From: Agrobacterium cavarae
Lineage (GTDB): Bacteria; Pseudomonadota; Alphaproteobacteria; Rhizobiales; Rhizobiaceae
Length of the DNA stretch: 64,000 bases
Assembly: GCF_004310285.1 (NCBI RefSeq)
Contig: NZ_SISF01000023.1
Coordinates: forward strand, 186,001 to 250,000
Reading direction: 5' to 3'
The notes under the pieces were generated by a model that was given only the letters and a program-made list of their open reading frames with translations, made no database searches and was not told the DNA's origin. Positions 8,295 through 17,459 of the stretch are shown here, piece by piece. The position numbers were made by a program, and so were the translations under genes. Each line of letters opens with the position of its first letter. Position 1 is the first letter of the stretch.

Positions 8295-9171
8295 TTAAAA
8301 ACTTCGGTCCGCTTCCCAAAATCTTCTCATCGATCTTGCCGATCGCCCTCTCATCCTTGCCGTCATAATTGAGCGACGTGAGAATATGGCGGATCAGGTT
8401 GAGCCTCAGCCTGCGCTTGTCATTGGCGCGGATCACCGTCCACGGCGCGTCGTCTATATGGGTCTTGTCCAGCATCTCGTCGCGCGCTGCGGTGTAGTCG
8501 TCCCACTTGGTCAGGGCGGCGATATCCATGTCGGAAAGCTTCCAGGATTTCAGCGGGCTGTGGCGCCGATCATGGAAGCGCTCTAGCTGGGTCTCGCGTC
8601 CGATATCCAGATAGAACTTGAAAAGGTTCACGCCCTCATGCACCAGCATTTTTTCCAAACGCGGTACTTCTTTCAGGAAGCGTTTGTGCTCTTCCGGCGT
8701 GCAGAAGCCCATGACCGGTTCGACACCGGCGCGGTTATACCATGAGCGGTCGAACAGCACGAACTCTCCCGCTGTCGGGAAATGGGCGATGTAGCGCTGG
8801 AAATACCATTGGCCGCGTTCGGTTTCTGTCGGCTTCGTCAGCGCCACCACGCGTGCATAGCGCGGGTTGAGATACTCGCGAACGGCGGCAATCGAGCCGC
8901 CCTTTCCGGCAGCGTCACGGCCCTCGAACAGCGCCATGATGCGTTGGCCCGTGGTTTGCTGCCAGAACTGCACCTTCACCAGTTCGATCTGGAGCGCTTC
9001 AATCTCCGCCTCGTATTCTTCCCGGCCGAGCTTCTTGTCATAGGGAAAATCCCCGGATGTCAGCTTCTTGTCCTCGACCCAGTCGGGCAGCACCGGAGCG
9101 TCGATATTGAAGACCCGCTCCTTGCCGTCAATTGTCAATGTCACGGATCTGTCCTTGACGGTTTCGCTCAT
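8290..9171 (-). CDS. ppk2: Polyphosphate kinase 2 family protein
   Basis: The 293-residue protein has the PPK2 Walker A-like loop ([11 protein letters not shown], residues 82-92) and the Walker B / lid motif [11 protein letters not shown] at about 140. PPK2 enzymes transfer phosphate between polyphosphate and nucleoside diphosphates or monophosphates. The single-domain length and the N-terminal extension fit class I (NDP-phosphorylating), but the class cannot be proven by eye. The ATG at 9171 has GGGAG 5 nt upstream; the GTG two codons earlier is less likely. Its position beside the phoR-pst cluster fits a role in phosphate storage, though no Pho box is evident in front of it. Confidence 0.9.
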   Translation of the reverse strand: MSETVKDRSVTLTIDGKERVFNIDAPVLPDWVEDKKLTSGDFPYDKKLGREEYEAEIEALQIELVKVQFWQQTTGQRIMALFEGRDAAGKGGSIAAVREYLNPRYARVVALTKPTETERGQWYFQRYIAHFPTAGEFVLFDRSWYNRAGVEPVMGFCTPEEHKRFLKEVPRLEKMLVHEGVNLFKFYLDIGRETQLERFHDRRHSPLKSWKLSDMDIAALTKWDDYTAARDEMLDKTHIDDAPWTVIRANDKRRLRLNLIRHILTSLNYDGKDERAIGKIDEKILGSGPKFLK

Positions 9172-9380
9172 GCTCACTCCCTTTTCAGCCTATGGCATTT
9201 TGTCTTCTTAAGGTCAGCCTGACACTCAACGAATTCAAGAGCAAAGAGATTCCGGCATCGAAGCCCATCCACATAAATTTTGCCGGCTAAGGCTTGTAAA
9301 AGGACAGGGCGAAGAATCTCTGTCATGAAAGGCGATTATGACGGTCGGATCGGGAGCGAGACGAATGGACAAGATTCGCG

Positions 9381-10655
9381 ATGGCAATGGCAGCGATGGA
9401 CGGGGAGGGTGCGTTGTTTAAACAGATGCGCCGCATGCGGAGAAACTGGCTTGCGCTTTTCGTCGTCACGATGCTGGCAGGCTTGGCGCTTGTCGAATGG
9501 CGTTCACCTTACGTCGTCGTCGCATTGTGGCTTGCCGCCGTCCTTGCCATCCTCTTCGTCGCGCCATCCAATGTCATCAAGAAGGACGAGAAGAAACCCA
9601 AGGTGGAAGCGCAGCCTCTGGGCGCGGTTGATCAAGGGTTGATCGCAGGCGTGCGAGCCGGCATTGCCGTTCTCGATACGCCCGTTTTCATCCTTGACCA
9701 GGACGCCGGTGTGCTCTTCGAAAACGCCGCCGCCGAACGCGCCTTCGGTACTCTCCCGGTTGGTTCCCATATCTCCGGGAGGCTGCGCTCGCCGGGCCTG
9801 CTCGACGTTATTCGCGAAACCATCGCCACCGGTCAGCCGAACCAGGTGGAGCATTCCGAGCGGTTGCCATCCGAACGCGTCTTCATTGTCCGTATTGCAC
9901 CTGCCGACATGCCGCAGACGTCGGGCGCGCCCTTTTACATCTTGTCCTTCCGCGACATCTCCGATCTGCGTCGGATCGACCGCATGCGCAGCGATTTCGT
10001 CGCCAATGCCAGCCACGAGCTGAGAACGCCGCTCGCCTCCCTGCGCGGCTTCATCGAAACCATGCAGGGACCGGCACGCAACGACCCGAAGGCGCAAGAG
10101 CGCTTTCTCGGCATCATGCTCGATCAGGCAACCCGAATGAGCCGCCTGGTCGATGACCTGATGTCGCTGTCGAGGCTTGAGCTCCGTGCCAATATCGCGC
10201 CGGATCAGACAGTCGATCTCGTGCCGCTTCTTGGCCATGTGCGGGATTCACTGCTGCCGCTGGCTGGCGATCTGGATGTCGAGATCAAGCTGCACATGCC
10301 GGAAAGACCCGTAGAGGTGAATGGTGACCGGGACGAGTTGGTGCAGGTGTTCCAGAACCTTGTCGAAAACGCCTGCAAATATGGTCAGGATGGCAGGGCC
10401 GTCGATGTGTTTTTGCGTGCGGACGCAGGCAAGCCCGTCGAAGTCAGTGTCGTGGACAAGGGTCCGGGTATTCCTGCCGAGCACGTTCCACGCCTCACCG
10501 AGCGGTTCTACCGCGTCAGTGTCGCAGACAGCCGCTCAAAAAAAGGCACCGGTCTTGGCCTTGCCATCGTTAAGCATATTCTGACCCGCCACCGCGCCCG
10601 GCTCATTATCCGCTCCGAAATTGGAGTCGGAACGGACTTTACTGTGAGGTTTTGA
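9381..10655 (+). CDS. phoR: Phosphate regulon sensor histidine kinase PhoR
   Basis: The 424-residue kinase has two N-terminal membrane helices (about 21-38 and 43-60) with almost no periplasmic loop. A PAS-like region follows at about 90-195, then the dimerisation/phospho-acceptor motif SHELRTPL with His212, and the ATPase boxes NLVENACKYG, DKGPGIP and GTGLGLAIV. This is the standard PhoR layout, in which phosphate status is sensed through the Pst/PhoU complex rather than directly. The gene stands just before pstSCAB-phoU-phoB. The start is uncertain: ATG codons at 9381 and 9396 are both in frame. A better ribosome site precedes an out-of-frame ATG at 9364 that opens an 18-codon mini-ORF. Confidence 0.95.
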   Translation: MAMAAMDGEGALFKQMRRMRRNWLALFVVTMLAGLALVEWRSPYVVVALWLAAVLAILFVAPSNVIKKDEKKPKVEAQPLGAVDQGLIAGVRAGIAVLDTPVFILDQDAGVLFENAAAERAFGTLPVGSHISGRLRSPGLLDVIRETIATGQPNQVEHSERLPSERVFIVRIAPADMPQTSGAPFYILSFRDISDLRRIDRMRSDFVANASHELRTPLASLRGFIETMQGPARNDPKAQERFLGIMLDQATRMSRLVDDLMSLSRLELRANIAPDQTVDLVPLLGHVRDSLLPLAGDLDVEIKLHMPERPVEVNGDRDELVQVFQNLVENACKYGQDGRAVDVFLRADAGKPVEVSVVDKGPGIPAEHVPRLTERFYRVSVADSRSKKGTGLGLAIVKHILTRHRARLIIRSEIGVGTDFTVRF

Positions 10656-10716
10656 CACAGAAGCGAGGTCGTTTTCGCCTGCCTTTTAAAATGTCATATT
10701 AAATCAATAATTTAAC

Positions 10717-10748
10717 GTGTCACAAATCTTTCACCGAAGTGACATAAA
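10717..10748 (+). promoter_or_regulatory. Pho box and -10 of the pst operon
   Basis: GTGTCACAAATCTTTCAC at 10717-10734 matches 15 of the 18 positions of the classic PhoB box, two 7-bp direct repeats separated by an AT-rich 4 bp. A CATAAA -10 follows at 10743-10748, at the spacing expected for PhoB-activated promoters that lack a -35. A further TGTCAT half-site lies upstream at about 10692. Confidence 0.8.
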
Positions 10749-10871
10749 AGGGTGTGGCAAGACTGGTTATGAAGAGGCCGCCGGGACAGCCCAGACGGGC
10801 TTAAGGATCAAGCCTCTTGCCGGCACAGTTCACGAAAGCCCGAAAAAGGGCCCCACGACGGGAGAGTCATA

Positions 10872-11906
10872 ATGAACTTCTTTAAATTGTCTGCAGCAGC
10901 TCTGGTGGCGTCCGTTGCCTTCGCGGGTGCCGCTTCTGCTCGCGACCAGATCCAGGTTGCTGGTTCCTCCACGGTTCTGCCTTACGCAAAGATCGTTGCT
11001 GAAAGCTTCGCCGAAGCTTTCCCGAACTTCAAGGCACCGGTTGTTGAGTCCGGCGGCACGGGCGGTGGTCTGAAGGCATTCTGCTCCGGCGTGGGCGAAG
11101 GCACGATCGACATTGCCAATGCATCGCGCAAGATCAAGGCTGACGAGCTGGCAGCCTGCAAGTCCGCTGGCGTTGCTGACGTTCAGGAAGTGAAGATCGG
11201 TTACGACGGTATCGTCTTCGCCATGGACAAGTCCAACAAGGACGTCAAGTTCGAGCCGAAGGATCTGTACCTCGCTCTCGCCGCTGAAGTCGTCAAGGAT
11301 GGCAAGCTGGTTGCCAACCCCTACACCAAGTGGTCCGAAATCAACAAGGAACTGCCTGACGTAGAGATCGCTGCCTACATCCCTGGCTCCAAGCACGGCA
11401 CGCGCGAAGTCTTCGAAGAGAAGATCATGGCTGACGGCTGCAAGGAAGCCGGCGCGACGGACGTGATCAAGGGTCTGGTTTCCGACGCCAAGCAGGCTGC
11501 TGCCAAGTGTGTTGCCATCCGTAAGGACGGCAAGGCTGTCGATATCGACGGCGACTACACCGAGACGCTCGCTCGTATCGATGCCAACAAGTCCGGCGTC
11601 GGCGTCTTCGGCCTCGCTTTCTACGACAACAACAAGGACAAGCTGAAGGTTGCGACCGTCGGTGGCGTTGTTCCGTCCACGGAAACCGTTGCTTCCGGCA
11701 AGTACCCTGTCTCGCGTCCGCTGTTCTTCTACGTCAAGAAGGCTCACCTCGGCGTGATCCCTGGCCTGAAGGAATATGTCGAGTTCTTCACCTCTGACGA
11801 GATGATCGGCCCTGACTCTCCGCTCGCCAACTACGGTCTGGTTGCTGCCCCAGAAGCAGAGCGCAAGGAAATCCGCGCTCAGTTCGAATCCGGCAAGACC
11901 ATGTAA
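10872..11906 (+). CDS. pstS: Periplasmic phosphate-binding protein PstS
   Basis: The 344-residue protein starts with a signal peptide (MNFFKLSAAALVASVAFAG, cleavage after about residue 23, ASA/RDQ). The mature part has the phosphate-binding signatures QVAGSSTVLPYA near the N-terminus, ESGGTGGGLKAFC and YIPGSKHGTREVFEE. It captures inorganic phosphate for the PstCAB importer. A PhoB box lies 138 nt upstream. Codon choice is very uniform and GC-ending, as in highly expressed genes. A strong hairpin directly after the stop separates it from pstC and may let pstS be made in excess over the membrane components. Confidence 0.97.
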   Translation: MNFFKLSAAALVASVAFAGAASARDQIQVAGSSTVLPYAKIVAESFAEAFPNFKAPVVESGGTGGGLKAFCSGVGEGTIDIANASRKIKADELAACKSAGVADVQEVKIGYDGIVFAMDKSNKDVKFEPKDLYLALAAEVVKDGKLVANPYTKWSEINKELPDVEIAAYIPGSKHGTREVFEEKIMADGCKEAGATDVIKGLVSDAKQAAAKCVAIRKDGKAVDIDGDYTETLARIDANKSGVGVFGLAFYDNNKDKLKVATVGGVVPSTETVASGKYPVSRPLFFYVKKAHLGVIPGLKEYVEFFTSDEMIGPDSPLANYGLVAAPEAERKEIRAQFESGKTM

Positions 11907-11914
11907 TAAAGCTC

Positions 11915-11948
11915 GAGAAAGCGCAGCGCTGAAACGCTGCGCTTTCTC
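11915..11948 (+). terminator. Very strong hairpin between pstS and pstC
   Basis: GAGAAAGCGCAGCG (11915-11928) pairs perfectly over 14 bp with CGCTGCGCTTTCTC (11935-11948) around a 6-nt loop. No U-run follows. It probably stabilises the 3' end of pstS mRNA or attenuates read-through rather than stopping transcription fully. Confidence 0.7.
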
Positions 11949-12012
11949 AACCCTTCCTGTTGGCAAAGTCGGTTTGTCGGGCCTTGCGACATCTCGAAGG
12001 GTTGACAGTTCC

Positions 12013-12044
12013 TATTTATCGTAAGACGACCCCGCCGATAAATA
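12013..12044. repeat. 9-bp inverted repeat in the pstS-pstC gap
   Basis: TATTTATCG (12013-12021) is mirrored by CGATAAATA (12036-12044) across 14 nt. A TTGACA lies just before it at 12002-12007, without a good -10 at the normal spacing. It could be an operator or an RNA stem ahead of pstC. Confidence 0.4.
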
Positions 12045-12171
12045 TGATGTATCAACCCGGAATGCGTGAACTGAATACAGATCCGGTATCGTGCGGTGAT
12101 CAGCCGTCGGTGCTGCGCTCTTGGTGAAATGATGCCGCATCGTGCCGCGTGGCGCGCCGAGGAAACTCTCC

Positions 12172-13656
12172 ATGAACATATCCATCCTTCTGCTGATATT
12201 GGCGCTGATCGGCGTCTCCAGCTACGTGCTTGGCAAACGTCGGGCCATGGCGCTTGCGGGCGGACGCCCCTCCAGCATGCATTCCCGTTCGGGCTATCAC
12301 GGTTCCTACGTCCTCATCTGGGCACTTATTCCTTCCGCGCTGATCCTGGCGGCGTGGCTGATCATCAGCCCGATCATCGTCAACTCCGCGGTGCATGAAA
12401 GCTTCCCGGATGACATCAAGGCACAGCCGGAAGCCCAGCAGAGCCTCACCTATGGCATGGTCGTTTCCATTGCCCGCGGCCTTACCCAGGTTTCGCCGCA
12501 GGAATATGACGCGCTGAAAGCCGATCCCGCGACGGCACGCGCGGTCCTCGCCTCTAAAGGTGTGGCCATCGCCGGCGATCCGCAGCCCTTCATGATCGAG
12601 TCCGCAGAAAAGCTCAATAACATGTCGGCAGTCAGCCGTATCGCCATGGTATTCGTAGTGCTTGCCACGGCCATCGCTGGGGCCTTCCGGGCGCTCCGCG
12701 GCCTGGCACCGCGCTTTCGTGCCCGTAATAAGGTGGAAAAGGTCATCCTCGGCGCGCTCGTTCTTGCATCGTCGATCGCGATCTTGACCACGATCGGCAT
12801 CGTTATGTCGATGCTGACGGAAGCCACGCAATTTTTCCGGATGGTTCCGGCGCATCAGTTCTTCTTCGGCACGGTGTGGGATCCGCGTTTTGCTGCGGCT
12901 GGTTCGACAGACAGCTCCGGTCAGTTCGGCCTCATTCCGCTCTTGGCGGGTACGCTCTATATTGGCTTCGTCGCCATGCTGGTCGCGGTACCGGTCGGTC
13001 TGTTCTCGGCGATCTATATGGCCGAATATGCAAGCCCCCGTTTGCGCTCGATTGCCAAACCGCTGCTGGAAGTGCTCGCCGGTATCCCGACCATCGTCTA
13101 CGGCTTCTTTGCGCTGACGACGGTGGGTCCGTTCCTGCGCGACATCTCTGCCCAGATCAATGGTCTGGCAACGGGCGACTATGCCAGCTTCATCCAGGCG
13201 CAGAGCGTCATCACCGCCGGCTTCGTCATGGGCATCATGCTGATCCCATACGTCTCCTCGCTGTCGGATGACATTATCACCGCGGTGCCGCGCTCGCTTC
13301 GCGACGGGTCGCTTGGTCTTGGCGCGACGCGCTCCGAAACGGTCAAGAAGGTCATCCTTCCGGCCGCGCTTCCGGGCATTGTTGGCGCGATCCTGATGAC
13401 TGCTTCACGCGCCATCGGTGAAACCATGATCGTGGTTCTGGCCGCCGGTGTTGCAGCGCGCCTGCAGCTCAACCCCTTCGAGCCGATGACGACGGTGACC
13501 GTCAAGATCGTCAGCCAGCTGACCGGTGACCTTGAGTTTACCTCGCCGCAGACGCTTGTTGCCTTCGCGCTTGGCATCACGCTCTTTGCCATCACGCTTT
13601 GCCTCAATATCTACGCGCTCTACATCGTGCGCAAATACCGGGAGCAGTATGAATGA
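12172..13656 (+). CDS. pstC: Phosphate ABC transporter permease PstC
   Basis: The 494-residue membrane protein is longer than E. coli PstC because of a large N-terminal region with two extra hydrophobic segments, as usual in alphaproteobacteria. The transport core at about 250-490 includes the EAA-like loop that docks on PstB (GLGATRSETVKKVILPAALPG, slightly adapted) and the segment IPTIVYGFFAL. ATG 12172 has GAGGAA just upstream; ten extra codons before it are not needed. Its stop overlaps the pstA start by 4 nt (ATGA). Confidence 0.95.
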   Translation: MNISILLLILALIGVSSYVLGKRRAMALAGGRPSSMHSRSGYHGSYVLIWALIPSALILAAWLIISPIIVNSAVHESFPDDIKAQPEAQQSLTYGMVVSIARGLTQVSPQEYDALKADPATARAVLASKGVAIAGDPQPFMIESAEKLNNMSAVSRIAMVFVVLATAIAGAFRALRGLAPRFRARNKVEKVILGALVLASSIAILTTIGIVMSMLTEATQFFRMVPAHQFFFGTVWDPRFAAAGSTDSSGQFGLIPLLAGTLYIGFVAMLVAVPVGLFSAIYMAEYASPRLRSIAKPLLEVLAGIPTIVYGFFALTTVGPFLRDISAQINGLATGDYASFIQAQSVITAGFVMGIMLIPYVSSLSDDIITAVPRSLRDGSLGLGATRSETVKKVILPAALPGIVGAILMTASRAIGETMIVVLAAGVAARLQLNPFEPMTTVTVKIVSQLTGDLEFTSPQTLVAFALGITLFAITLCLNIYALYIVRKYREQYE

Positions 13657-14975
13657 CCGACGTCGTTACTCCGGGCATCTCCGCCCCTGCCGCAACGAAG
13701 AAGGTCCGTCGCGATATCGGCATCAAACGCCGTTACGCTGCAGAGCGCCGCTTCCGCGCCTATGGTGTCGCCGCGATCTCCTTCGGCCTGCTGTTTCTCT
13801 TCCTGCTTCTCTGGTCCGTCATCGGCAAGGGCTATACGGCCTTTCAGCAGACGATGATCACGATCCCGGTCGAGTTTTCGCAGCAGATCATCGATCCGGA
13901 CAATGTGCGCGCACAGAACCCGTCTAAGCTGATGACGGCCAACTACCCGGTCGTCGCCCGCAACTCGCTTGCCAAGGTGCTCGGCGTTTCGCTGGAGGAT
14001 CGCACGGCGCTGCGCGCCGTCAACGCGCTGATTTCTGACAGTGTCCGCACACAGCTTCGCGACATCGTCACCTCTGATCCAAACGTCATCGGCACGACGC
14101 GGACCGTGTCGCTCCTGGCATCCGGCGATGTCGATAGCGCCTTCAAGGGCCAGGTCGATATGTCGGGCGAGGAGCAGAACCGCCGCATCTCCGACCAGCA
14201 GGTTGGCTGGATGAATGAACTGGTTGGCAAGGGTGCGCTGGAAAAGAAGTTCAACACCGGCATCTTCTTCAATGGGGCATCCAGCCGTCCTGAGGCCTCC
14301 GGTGTCGGCGTTGCACTGATTGGCTCCTTTTACATGATGCTGATCGTGCTCGTGCTGTCGCTGCCGATCGGGGTTGCCGCCTCCATCTACCTGGAAGAGT
14401 TCGCACCGAAGAATCGCCTGACGGACCTCATCGAGGTGAACATCAACAACCTGGCAGCGGTGCCATCCATCGTCTACGGTTTGCTTGGTCTCTCGGTCTT
14501 CATCAACTTCATGGGCCTTCCGCGCTCGGCCTCGCTGGTCGGTGGTCTGGTGCTGACGCTGATGACGCTGCCGACCATCATCATCGCAACGCGCGCTGCC
14601 TTGAAAGCAGTGCCGCCTTCGATCCGCGCCGCAGCGCTCGGTCTCGGTGCCTCGAAGATGCAGACCATCTTCCATCACGTGCTGCCGCTTGCCATGCCCG
14701 GCATCCTGACCGGCACCATCATCGGCCTTGCACACGCGCTTGGCGAAACCGCGCCGCTCCTTCTCATCGGCATGGTGGCCTTCGTGGCGAATTACCCGAC
14801 GACCCCACTTGATCCCGCAACGGCCCTGCCGGTTCAGATCTACATGTGGGCGAACGAAGCCGAACGCGCCTTTGTCGAAAGAACATCTGGCGCTATCATC
14901 ATCCTGCTTATGTTCCTCCTGGTGATGAATGTGGGCGCAATCCTGCTGCGTCGCCGCTTCGAACGGCGCTGGTAA
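13653..14975 (+). CDS. pstA: Phosphate ABC transporter permease PstA
   Basis: The 440-residue inner-membrane partner of PstC has an N-terminal extension of about 190 residues with one membrane helix, then the permease core with ASIYLEEFAP, VPSIVYGLLGLS and the coupling loop ALGLGASKMQTIFHHVLPLA. It forms the channel heterodimer with PstC. Its start overlaps the pstC stop by 4 nt, so the pair is translationally coupled. A 43-nt repeat-like element separates it from pstB. Confidence 0.95.
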   Translation: MTDVVTPGISAPAATKKVRRDIGIKRRYAAERRFRAYGVAAISFGLLFLFLLLWSVIGKGYTAFQQTMITIPVEFSQQIIDPDNVRAQNPSKLMTANYPVVARNSLAKVLGVSLEDRTALRAVNALISDSVRTQLRDIVTSDPNVIGTTRTVSLLASGDVDSAFKGQVDMSGEEQNRRISDQQVGWMNELVGKGALEKKFNTGIFFNGASSRPEASGVGVALIGSFYMMLIVLVLSLPIGVAASIYLEEFAPKNRLTDLIEVNINNLAAVPSIVYGLLGLSVFINFMGLPRSASLVGGLVLTLMTLPTIIIATRAALKAVPPSIRAAALGLGASKMQTIFHHVLPLAMPGILTGTIIGLAHALGETAPLLLIGMVAFVANYPTTPLDPATALPVQIYMWANEAERAFVERTSGAIIILLMFLLVMNVGAILLRRRFERRW

Positions 14976-14977
14976 AG

Positions 14978-15020
14978 CATTTCGAGGAAATGTGGATACC
15001 GGTTTTCTGCTCGGAAATGC
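14978..15020. repeat. Rhizobiaceae-type small intergenic repeat
   Basis: The stretch has arms GCATTTC (14978-14984) and GAAATGC (15014-15020) around an interior with GGTTTTC. It strongly resembles the small dispersed intergenic element common in Rhizobiaceae genomes (GCATTTCC, then CGGTTTTCC, then GGAAATGC). It sits between pstA and pstB inside the operon and would form a hairpin in the mRNA. The family assignment is from memory of the pattern. Confidence 0.55.
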
Positions 15021-15046
15021 GATAGGAAGCAAGGGAGAACGGAACA

Positions 15047-15862
15047 ATGAACATGTTGTCGGAAGCAGCAGTTGAAAAGGCGCTGGACAAGAAAATGAAT
15101 GAAGTTTCCTATAAGATGATCGGCAAGGACGTCTCCGTATATTACGGCGAGAAGCGCGCCCTTTACGATGTGAAGCTCAACGTTCGCGAAAACACGGTGA
15201 CGGCTCTCATCGGCCCCTCGGGCTGTGGCAAATCCACCTTTCTGCGCACGCTGAACCGCATGAACGACACGATCGATGGCTGCCGCGTGACCGGCGAGAT
15301 TACGCTCGACGGTGAGGATATCTACGATTCCGCCATCGATGTCGTCGAGCTTCGCGCTCGCGTCGGCATGGTGTTTCAGAAGCCGAACCCATTCCCGAAG
15401 TCGATCTACGAGAACATCGCCTACGGCCCGCGCATCCACGGTCTTGCTCGCAACAAGGCGGATATGGACCAGATCGTCGAGTCCGCCCTGCAGAAGGCAG
15501 GACTCTGGAACGAAGCAAAGGACCGCCTGCAAGAATCCGGCACGGGTCTTTCCGGCGGCCAGCAGCAGCGCCTGTGCATCGCACGTGCCATCGCCGTTTC
15601 GCCGGAAGTCATTCTCATGGACGAGCCATGCTCGGCGCTTGACCCGATTGCGACCGCCAAGGTGGAAGAGTTGATCCACGAGCTTCGTGCCAACTACACC
15701 ATCGTCATCGTGACGCACTCGATGCAGCAGGCCGCTCGCGTTTCGCAGCGTACCGCCATGTTCCACCTCGGCCACTTGGTTGAGGAGAACGATACGGACA
15801 AGATGTTCACCAACCCGGATGACCAGCGTACCCAGGACTATATCATGGGTCGTTTCGGCTGA
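15047..15862 (+). CDS. pstB: Phosphate ABC transporter ATP-binding protein PstB
   Basis: The 271-residue ABC ATPase has Walker A GPSGCGKS at residues 56-63, the signature LSGGQQQRL at about 167 and Walker B VILMDEP at about 187. The segment [22 protein letters not shown] is cut here to its diagnostic core, [10 protein letters not shown], which is typical of PstB. It powers phosphate import through PstCA and takes part in PhoR signalling with PhoU. A ribosome site (GGGAG) precedes ATG 15047. Confidence 0.97.
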   Translation: MNMLSEAAVEKALDKKMNEVSYKMIGKDVSVYYGEKRALYDVKLNVRENTVTALIGPSGCGKSTFLRTLNRMNDTIDGCRVTGEITLDGEDIYDSAIDVVELRARVGMVFQKPNPFPKSIYENIAYGPRIHGLARNKADMDQIVESALQKAGLWNEAKDRLQESGTGLSGGQQQRLCIARAIAVSPEVILMDEPCSALDPIATAKVEELIHELRANYTIVIVTHSMQQAARVSQRTAMFHLGHLVEENDTDKMFTNPDDQRTQDYIMGRFG

Positions 15863-15953
15863 TCCTGCTCTTGCTTGCGCATCCCACCGCGCCTGTCGCT
15901 TGAGCCACTAAAAAGGCTTGCGACAGGGCGTTTCGAAACTGGAGACTACGAAC

Positions 15954-16670
15954 ATGTCGACACATTCCCACATCATGTCCGCCTATGATGAGGAGCTGAA
16001 GTTCCTCAGCCGCCGGATCGCCGAAATGGGCGGCCTGGCCGAGCAGATGTGCGCCGATGCCGTGCGCGCGCTCGTCAATTCTGATGCGGTCCTGGCACAA
16101 AAGGTCATCTCGGACGATACGATCCTCGATCACGCTGAGCGCGAGATCGGCGACAAGGCGATCGTCACCATTGCCAAGCGCCAGCCGATGGCAGCAGACC
16201 TTCGCGAAATCATCGGTTCGCTGCGCATTGCCGCAGACCTGGAGCGCGTCGGCGATCTGGGCAAGAACACCGCCAAGCGCGTCATCGCTGTTGCCGGCAC
16301 CGGCGTTCCGCGCAAACTGGCGCGTGGCCTTGAGCATCTGTCGGAACTGGCCCTGGTGCAGTTGAAGGAAGTGCTGGACGTCTACTCCACGCGGTCAGCG
16401 GAAAAGGCCCAGGCCATCCGCGAGCGCGACGAGGAAATCGACGCCATGTACACCTCGCTCTTCCGCGAGCTTTTGACCTACATGATGGAAGATCCGCGCA
16501 ACATCACCACCTGCACGCATCTTCTGTTCTGTGCCAAGAACATCGAGCGCGTTGGTGACCACGCCACCAACATCGCCGAGACCATCTACTACATGACCAC
16601 TGGCAGCCAGCCGGAAGGTGAGCGTCCGAAGGACGATAGTTCCAACACGCTCGGCGCTGTGACCGAGTAA
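15954..16670 (+). CDS. phoU: Phosphate signalling protein PhoU
   Basis: This is a 238-residue, all-helical protein with the two PhoU repeats. Motifs such as DLREIIGSLRIAADLERVGD (cut at the repeat) and CAKNIERVGDHATNIAE recur in each half and hold the metal-binding E/D residues. It links Pst transport activity to PhoR and represses the regulon when phosphate is plentiful. The ATG at 15954 (MSTHSHIMS) is preferred to an in-frame TTG 36 nt upstream. It sits between pstB and phoB, the usual rhizobial order. Confidence 0.95.
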   Translation: MSTHSHIMSAYDEELKFLSRRIAEMGGLAEQMCADAVRALVNSDAVLAQKVISDDTILDHAEREIGDKAIVTIAKRQPMAADLREIIGSLRIAADLERVGDLGKNTAKRVIAVAGTGVPRKLARGLEHLSELALVQLKEVLDVYSTRSAEKAQAIRERDEEIDAMYTSLFRELLTYMMEDPRNITTCTHLLFCAKNIERVGDHATNIAETIYYMTTGSQPEGERPKDDSSNTLGAVTE

Positions 16671-16692
16671 GCGACAGATAGGATCTGGAGCC

Positions 16693-17376
16693 ATGGTGCC
16701 AAAAATCGCCGTTGTCGAAGATGAGGAGGCGCTGAGCGTCCTCCTCCGTTACAATCTCGAATCCGAAGGCTATGACGTGGACACCATTCCGCGTGGCGAC
16801 GAGGCGGAGATTCGCCTACAGGAGCGCACGCCGGATCTTTTGATCCTCGACTGGATGTTGCCGGGCGTCTCCGGCATCGAGCTTTGCCGTCGCCTGCGCA
16901 TGCGTCCGGAAACCGAACGTCTGCCGATCATCATGCTGACGGCGCGCGGCGAGGAAAGCGAACGGGTTCGCGGCCTGGCGACGGGTGCGGACGACTATGT
17001 CGTGAAGCCCTTCTCCACGCCGGAACTGATGGCGCGAGTCAAGGCGATGCTGCGCCGCGCCAAGCCGGAGGTTCTGTCCTCGGTGCTGAAATGCGGCGAT
17101 ATCGAGCTCGACCGTGAGACGCACCGCGTCCATCGCAAGAGCCGCGAAGTCCGTCTCGGGCCGACCGAATTCCGCCTGCTGGAATTCCTCATGACCTCGC
17201 CCGGTCGTGTGTTTTCCCGTTCCCAGCTTCTCGATGGTGTCTGGGGTCATGATATCTATGTGGATGAGCGCACGGTGGACGTCCATGTCGGTCGCCTGCG
17301 TAAGGCACTGAATTTCTCGAGCATGCAGGATGTCATTCGCACCGTTCGCGGCGCTGGCTATTCCATGGAAGCCTGA
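16693..17376 (+). CDS. phoB: Phosphate regulon response regulator PhoB
   Basis: The 227-residue OmpR-family regulator has receiver residues Glu9/Asp10, phospho-acceptor Asp53 (LLILDWMLPG), Thr83 and Lys105. A winged-helix DNA-binding domain occupies about 130-225, with the recognition region VDVHVGRLRKAL. It binds Pho boxes such as the one before pstS. It begins 22 nt after phoU and closes the operon; a hairpin follows. Confidence 0.96.
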   Translation: MVPKIAVVEDEEALSVLLRYNLESEGYDVDTIPRGDEAEIRLQERTPDLLILDWMLPGVSGIELCRRLRMRPETERLPIIMLTARGEESERVRGLATGADDYVVKPFSTPELMARVKAMLRRAKPEVLSSVLKCGDIELDRETHRVHRKSREVRLGPTEFRLLEFLMTSPGRVFSRSQLLDGVWGHDIYVDERTVDVHVGRLRKALNFSSMQDVIRTVRGAGYSMEA

Positions 17377-17385
17377 TCGGCTTCG

Positions 17386-17421
17386 GGAGCGCTTTGCTTG
17401 AAGGTACAAGCGCTCCTATTC
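17386..17421 (+). terminator. Terminator after phoB
   Basis: GGAGCGCTT (17386-17394) pairs with AAGCGCTCC (17408-17416), followed by TATTCT. It lies 9 nt beyond the phoB stop and before the convergent next gene. Confidence 0.65.
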
Positions 17422-17459
17422 TCGTTGCGTCAGAGAGGGTGGCCCGTGGCTTCCCGGCG

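Noticed and set aside
9364..9420. 18-codon mini-ORF overlapping the phoR start, with a better ribosome site
   Set aside because: It could be a coupling leader, but nothing else supports it; a chance ORF is the simpler reading.
13620..15047. 475-codon ORF on the minus strand across pstA
   Set aside because: His/Asp/Arg-rich antisense translation without domains; pstA is certain.
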